Shown here: piece after piece, positions 57,835 to 64,000 of the stretch
Layout: every line of letters begins with the position of its first letter
How positions within the stretch are numbered: position 1 is the first letter of the stretch
From: Ehretia macrophylla
Taxonomy: Eukaryota > Streptophyta > Magnoliopsida > Boraginales > Ehretiaceae
Direction of reading: 5' to 3'
Length of the DNA stretch: 64,000 bases
Assembly (NCBI GenBank): GCA_037974665.1
Contig: CM075766.1
Location: forward strand, 48,535,569 to 48,599,568
Notes under the pieces: model-generated
Database searches by the model: none
The model's input: only the letters and a program-made list of their open reading frames with translations
What the model was told of the DNA's origin: nothing
Translations under genes and position numbers: made by a program

Positions 57835-60800
57835 ATGGGACCCCGTCGTCGAACTGAGAATCAGAATGTTGATAAAGAACCGGAGGAAGTTCCCATGTAG
57901 GAAGTAGGTGTAGCAGAGAATGCACCACCACAGGGACCAGAACCCAGCACTGCACAGATTCTGGCTACTATGGCTACTGCTATGAATACCATTGCCCAGT
58001 TCGTAACTCAGCAGGGTCAGACAGGGGCTACCAGGGGTAATCAGGCTGCCAGAGCCTAGGGTAGTGGTGCTACTGGAGTTAATTTGTATGACAGATTTTT
58101 ACATCACGGGGCCTACAGCTTCTTTGGAGAACCTGATGATATGAAAGCTGAATTGTGGTTGAGGAAGTCTGAAATGGTGGCTGTAATTCTCGAGTGCAGT
58201 GATGAGAAGAAAATTACTTATGCCACATTTCTTCTGGAGGGGGACGCCGAAGAGTGGTGGCGAACTATTAGCGAGAAATGGGAAGCCGGGAGGGTTCATC
58301 ATTCGTGGGCTGACTTCGTCCATGAGTTCCGAGATAAGTATATATCCGTGGTGGCCCGTGAGAGACGCCAAGCAGAGTTTATAGTTTTGAAGCAGGGAAA
58401 TATGTTAGTGGACGAACATGAGGCTACTTTTACTAGGCTCTTCCGTTTTGTACCAGCTTTGGTACAACCTGAGGATATGAAAATGCAGAGATTCATTATG
58501 GGGTTGAGAAATGATATTATGCTAAATTTGTCTGCAAATGATTACCCTAATTATGCTGCAGTGGTCAGAGCCGCCTTGATGTATGAAAAGCACAAGGCAG
58601 ACGTGTTAGCCGAGACTAGGCAATCGAGTAAGCGGCAGTTCCAGACTCAGAGTCAGGGGTGCCAGAGACAGACTATTTCAGTTGGGCAAAGTCCACAGCC
58701 GAGGCAGACTCAGAGTTATACAGGGCCTACTCAGACTCAGGCACGACCAGTTCAAAGTCAGACTCAAAGTCAATCTCGTCCAGTGGTATCTCGTTCGCAA
58801 CAGGGTAGTTCAGCTACCTCTACTTTCAGAGCTCCTTCGGGAGGCATAGCTCTAAGACGTCACCAACAGTGCAACTTCTGTCAGTGTCAGGGTCATACTG
58901 AGAAGGTTTGCTGGAGGAAACAGAACAAGTGTACAGGCTGTGGGAGTGACCAAAACTGGGTGAAGGATTGTCTGAAATACAAGAACACCAGGGGTCAGAC
59001 ATCAGCTCAGAATTCTCAGACCAGGGCACCAGCTGCTGCACCAGCACCGCGAGGTTAGTCCTGTGTATTTGCTTTGGATGCAGAGGAGCTTCCGGATACG
59101 ACTGTTGTAGTAGAAGGTACTTTTCTCCTTAATGATCAATCAGTTAAGGTTTTAATTGACTCCGGAGCCACTCATTCATTTATTACTCCTACTTGTGTAC
59201 AAAATGCTAAACTGAAACATGCTAAACTGTTGCATGAGATTGTGGTCTATACTCTTATGGGTCCGAAGTTTGTTACTAGATCTATTTGCAGAGTATGTAA
59301 TATTTTTATTGAGGGTTGTGTTTTTCCGGCTGATTTGATTATTCTACCCTTCAATGACTTTGAAATTATCTTGGGGATGGATTGGTTGGGGAGTTATTAT
59401 GCACAGCTTGACTGTAGAAAGAAAATTGTGAGATTAGAAATGTCTGACCAGCCTGTAATTGAAATAATTGGTAGTAGAAAATCAACTGGGACTCCTATTA
59501 TTTCTTCTATTAGATCATCTAAACTATTGAGCAAGGGTTGTGAGGCTTATCTTGCATATTTGATTAATCAATCTGTGGACCAATTGAGCTTGAATGATGT
59601 ACCTGTCGTGAGAGAGTTTTTGGGGGTCTTTCCTGAGGAATTACCTGGTTTACTGCCTGATAGAGAGGTAGAGTTCATGATTGACTTATTACCGGGGACT
59701 ACACCTATCTCTAGGACTTCGTATAGAATGGCTCCGCCCGAATTGCAGGAATTGAAAGTTCAATTGCAGGGCTTGCTTGAGAAGGGATTTATTCAGCCGA
59801 GTTCATCACCTTGGGGTGCACTGGTTCTATTTGTTAAGAAAAAAGACGGGTCTCTTCGCTTATGCATTGATTATCGATGTCTTAATCAGGTGACTGTCAA
59901 AAACAAATATCCTTTGCCTTTAATTGAAGAGTTATTTGATCAATTGCAAGGTGCCAAGGTATTTTCCAAATTCGATCTGAGTCAGGGCTATTATCAGTTG
60001 AGGATTAAGAAAGATGATGTTCCTAAAACTACTTTCAGAACTCGTTATGGCCATTATGAGTTTGTTGTCTTACTGTTTGGCCTAACTAATGCTCCTGCCA
60101 CATTCATGGATTTAATGCAGAGGGTATTCCGTCCTTATTTGGACCAATTTGTGGTTATCTTTATTGACGATATTCTTGTCTATTCTAAATCTGAGGTGGA
60201 ACATGAACAACATCTCAGAATTGTGTTTCCGACTCTTCAAGAGCATCGGTTGTTTGCAAAATTTAGCAAGTGTGAATTCTGGCTTAAGCAAGTTGCTTTT
60301 CTTGGTCACATTATCTCGCGGGATGGTATTTCTGTTGATCCAGCAAAGATTAAAGTTGTGTTATCTTGGAAATGGCCAGAGATGGTTACAGAAATTCGTA
60401 GCTTCCTTGGTTTAGCTGGGTATTACTAGAGATTCGTCAAGGATTTCTCTAAAATTGCAGGGCCTTTAACTCAGCTTACTCAGAAGAAAGAAATATTTGA
60501 CTGGAATGATAAATGTAAGGTCAGCTTCCAGGAATTGAAGAAGAGATTGACTACGGCTCCTATTCTTGCTTTACCTGAGGGTTATGATAATCTGGTGATC
60601 TATAGTGATGCTTCGAAGGAGGGTCTAGGCTGCGTATTAATGCAAAATGGAAAGGTTATTGCTTATGCTTCCAGGAAACTGAAACCTTATGAACTCAATT
60701 ATCCGACGCACGATCTTGAGCTCGCAGCTATCACTCTTGCATTAAAGAAATGGCGTCATTATCTCTGGGGTAACAAGTTTGAAATCTTTACTGATCACAA

Positions 60801-62535
60801 GAGTCTGAAATATCTCTTTTCTCAGAAAGAGTTGAATATGAGGCAGAGGCGTTGGTTGGAGTTGCTTGAGGATTATAATTGTACCATCAATTATCTTCCA
60901 GGTAAGGCTAATATTGTTGCTGATGCTTTAAGCCAAATGGCTACAGTTGCCAGTTTAATCATCAAGAATTGGGAATTCATGGAGGAACTATGCTTATGGA
61001 AGCCTAATACTTCAAACTCTAGTATTCAATTCGTAAGTCTCCAGATTCAATCTCTATTATTATCCAGGATTCGAGAAGCTCAACAGGCTGATCCATAATT
61101 GTTGAAAGTCTTAGAGAAGTCTAAAGGGGGAGAGTCAGATTCCAATTTGCATGATGATGGCATTCTCAAATTCAAAGGCAGAATCTGTATTCCGAGTGAG
61201 CCAACTCTGAAGAAGGATATTCTTGCTGAGGCACACAGTTCTAAGTATACCATCCATCCGGGCAGTACAAAGATGTTTAAAGATTTGAAGCAGAACTTCT
61301 AGTGGAACAATATGAAGAGAGAAATTGCCGACTATGTGGCTAGATGTCTTACTTGTCAAAAGGTTAAAGCCGAACATCAGAGACCGGCAGGGTTATTGCA
61401 GCTATTAGCCATTCCTGTTTGGAAATGGGACCACATTACCATGGATTTCATCTCTAATTTGCCGAGGTCTTCAAAGGGTAATGACTCAGTTTGGGTTGTT
61501 GTTGATAGATTGACCAAGACTTCTCATTTCATTGCTAAAAAGAAGACTGATTCTCTTGATAAGCTAGCAGAGTTGTATATTGAGAATGTTGTCAGACTTC
61601 ATGGGATTCTAAAGAGTATTGTGTAAGATAGAGATCCCCGATTTACATATCAGTTTTGGCAGAAGATTCAGAAAGCTTTGGGCACGACTTTGAGTTTCAG
61701 TACAGCTTACCATCCTCAGACAGATGGTCAATCTGAGAGAACTATCTTAATCCTCGAGGATATGTTATGAGCTTGCATTCTGGACTTCGGTAAGAGTTGG
61801 GAGAAGTATTTGCCACTCGTAGAGTTCGCCTACAACAATAGTTATCAAGCTACTATTGGAATGACACCTTATGAGGCACTTTATGGGTGTAAATGCCGGT
61901 CTCCTTTCTACTGGGATGAGGTTAGTGAGATGAAGACTATCGACCCTGCTCTTTTACCTGAGATGAACAGAATGATTGATTATGTGCAGCTTATTAGAAA
62001 GAGGATGCTTACAGCTCAGAGTCGGAAAAAGAGTTATACAGATAGACACCGTCGTGATCTAAAATTTGCCGTAGGGGATCGAGTATTTCTAAAAATTTCT
62101 CCTCGCAAGGGTTTGATTCGGCATGGTAAATGAGGTAAACTCAGTCCTCGTTATGTGGGACCGTTTGAGATAATTGAAACCATTGGTGAATTGGCTTATC
62201 GTCTAGCTTTGCCACCTAGCCTGGGTAGAATTCATGATGTCTTCCATGTTTATAAGCTTCAGAAGTATCAACCAGATCCTTTTCATGTTCTTGAGCCCGA
62301 GCCTTTGGAGATCTGTAAAACTTTGACCTACACGGAGAAACCTCTTCGGATTGTGGATCAGAAAGTTCAGGAGCTGAGAACTAAAAACATTCTGATGGTT
62401 AAAGTTATGTGGGATCATCATGGGGTAGAGGACGCTACCTGGGAGAGAGATGATCAGATGCCAGATCGCTATCCAGAGTTATTCACCGGATCATGTAAGA
62501 ATTGCGTGGGCACAATTAGTTTAAGGGGGAGAGGG
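57835..62535 (+). CDS. gag-pol of element E, broken
   Basis: The region holds gag (start [13 protein letters not shown]; capsid with [12 protein letters not shown]; two CCHC knuckles near 58870-58970, [14 protein letters not shown] and [14 protein letters not shown]), protease ([12 protein letters not shown] near 59150), reverse transcriptase (about 59700-60430, [12 protein letters not shown] near 60157), RNase H ([11 protein letters not shown] near 60600), integrase (about 61190-62050, with CLTCQKVK and [13 protein letters not shown]) and a chromodomain-like end ([17 protein letters not shown] near 62398-62448). This is the same clade as element D. It is broken, with about nine breaks. A purine tract (TTTAAGGGGGAGAGGG) is at 62520-62535. 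Confidence 0.9.
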
Positions 62536-64000
62536 TGTAATGCCCGAGCTTTTTGCCCGCATTCACTTATTGTTGCATCCATTAATTGCGCTTTTAATTC
62601 TGTGCTTTACTTGTTGTCTTTCTTAGTTACTATTCATTCCATTTTTCAAATACTTAATTACATTAAATTAGTATTTTTATTAAATCATACTAATTGCTAT
62701 AGGAATGGGAAAAATGTGCAACTGAGCTAGGAGCGATATGGACACTTGTTTAGAAAATGTTTTAGCAAACTAAGGAATAGTGTTACGTAACTTAACTTAG
62801 TGATTTAATTAGCTAGCCTACATTTTACCACCTAGGCTCGTTTTTAAGCTAACTAAGCGCATTTTAGTGGACCAATTAAACACCCAACATGACCCCACCT
62901 TAGCTTGCTTATCATATAACATTATATAGCACAACATAGCTCATTAGTTGACAAAAAAAAAAAAGAGAAGCAGTGAATAGTGCCCACGAACCCGACAACC
63001 CTTCCCTTGCATTTGGGTTATTTTTGCTTTATCAATTCATCACTTCAAGCCAAACCAAGTTAGAAGCACATAGTTTAGGGTGTTTACAAGCCTCCCGAGA
63101 GTTCCTACGTGCTTTGGTGAGGGTTTTCATGCTTATTTGTGCATTTTAGAAATGTTGCTATTTTCTTGATTTGTTAGAAATGTTTTCTAATGCTATTGTA
63201 ATGCTCAAATAAGCTTATATATGTTGTATACGTGTAGTAGAGATCACATTTATGCCATTGTTTCATATTTTAAACGGTAGAAATCAATGGTTGATTCGTT
63301 GGGGTAAATAGTGATGGGATTTCTAGGGTTTTGTGTAATTGTGCGTATTAGCTTAATTCAATGCTTCTAATAAATGCCCTAGGTACTAATGGAAGTAGTC
63401 TAATAGCCCCGTGCACTCGAATTTCTCTAAACTTGCCTAAAATGTGAAATAGCCGACTTTATAAAAGGGGGTTTGGGGTTAATGCTAATCCGGGTGGATT
63501 CGGGCTTCGTATTTGGTATTCTTAAGCTACCTAGGTGCTATAGAAGCTTTGCTAACCCTTGTTTGAAGCCCGGTTGAGGTATGTGTAGTTTAAAGCTATA
63601 AGAGGAAAATTGGGGCTTTTGGGGTAATTGCGGATAATTGAATGTGTTTGAGGGTTATAGGGGTACCTTAAGGGTTAGTTAGAAGATTGGTATTGCTTCC
63701 CCTTGAATTTCAAACATTAACTTGAGTTTGGAAGGAAAACGGATTGAATAACAAAGGGGTTTAAGGGTAAATTTGATTGTCTCTCGCATCAAAAACCTTG
63801 GCATGACTCCTTATGTGTTTGAATGTGGTTTCAAGTTGTTCTGGAGCTTTTGACATAATTCGATGGATATCTTGTATATGCTCCTTTGTAAAATTGCTTA
63901 ATTGCTTGTATAAACAACTTCTATTCTAACTGCTCCGAGGTCAACCTACTTTGTTGATCCTCCTACGTGTTAATGATCATATTGTTGTGTTGACTTGCCA
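62536..64000 (+). repeat. Element E right LTR, cut by the window end
   Basis: It starts TGTAATGCCCGAG and follows the left LTR, with a stretch of about 200 bases around 63272-63475 that the left copy does not have. Confidence 0.9.

Larger units (their letters stand above)
55160..64000 (+). mobile_element. Element E: Ty3 chromovirus (Tekay/Del type), broken, right end outside window
   Basis: The element lies on the plus strand with a left LTR of 2.3 kb, an iMet-type primer site, gag-pol with chromodomain-like end, a purine tract and the first 1465 bases of the right LTR. The first 580 or so bases of the two LTRs differ at about 36 positions (about 6%), so this is the oldest insertion in the window, of the order of 2 My with the usual plant rate of 1.3e-8. 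gag-pol is broken with about nine breaks. The two LTRs also differ in length. Confidence 0.93.

Overview
The window looks like nuclear DNA of a flowering plant. About 20.8 kb of mitochondrial-type sequence (15637-19067, 28141-31094, 37949-51033 and 53841-55159) has been split by at least six LTR retrotransposon insertions. The mitochondrial pieces carry a 3'-cut atp1, a decayed nad3-rps12 pair, an atp8-derived chimeric ORF and a fossil mitovirus polymerase. Sites that plant mitochondria normally edit from C to U in nad3 are still C, so the transfer was through DNA. The protein-changing differences I could judge from remembered plant sequences are mostly G/C to A/T. They hit invariant residues (the atp1 P-loop) and make stops (rps12). 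This fits a nuclear copy of mitochondrial DNA (NUMT) decaying under cytosine methylation, not a working mitochondrial chromosome.

Layout. 1-15636: element A, a non-autonomous LTR element with no coding domain, inserted into atp1; its right LTR is itself split by element F (5782-15550, minus), a nearly whole Ty3 element of the Tat lineage that also carries an antisense two-ORF gene with its own TATA box. 15637-19067: mitochondrial segment with atp1 and a small Ty1/Copia fossil. 19073-28135: element D, a chromovirus (Tekay/Del type), minus strand, broken. 28141-31094: mitochondrial-type spacer with an (AT)n tract. 31100-37943: element B, a relative of A, also without coding domains. 37949-51033: mitochondrial spacer with the atp8 chimera, a mitovirus fossil and a 28-bp tandem repeat. 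51039-53835: element C, a solo LTR of the A/B family. 53841-55159: rps12 and nad3. 55160-64000: element E, an older and broken Tekay-type chromovirus whose right LTR runs off the window.

The target-site duplications (cccta for F, ccgtt for D, aaaag for B, ccatg for C) show that these copies landed by integration and that the flanking mitochondrial segments were once contiguous. LTR pairs compared by eye give an order: E is oldest (about 6% divergence over the part compared), A and B intermediate (about 2-3%), F and D young (about 1-2%). The NUMT must be older than E. No working host gene is evident in the window. The most interesting items are the antisense gene inside F, the coding-less A/B/C family that seems to depend on Tekay-type elements, the mitovirus fossil carried along inside a NUMT, and a 560-bp tract of identical sequence between otherwise diverged LTRs of element A.
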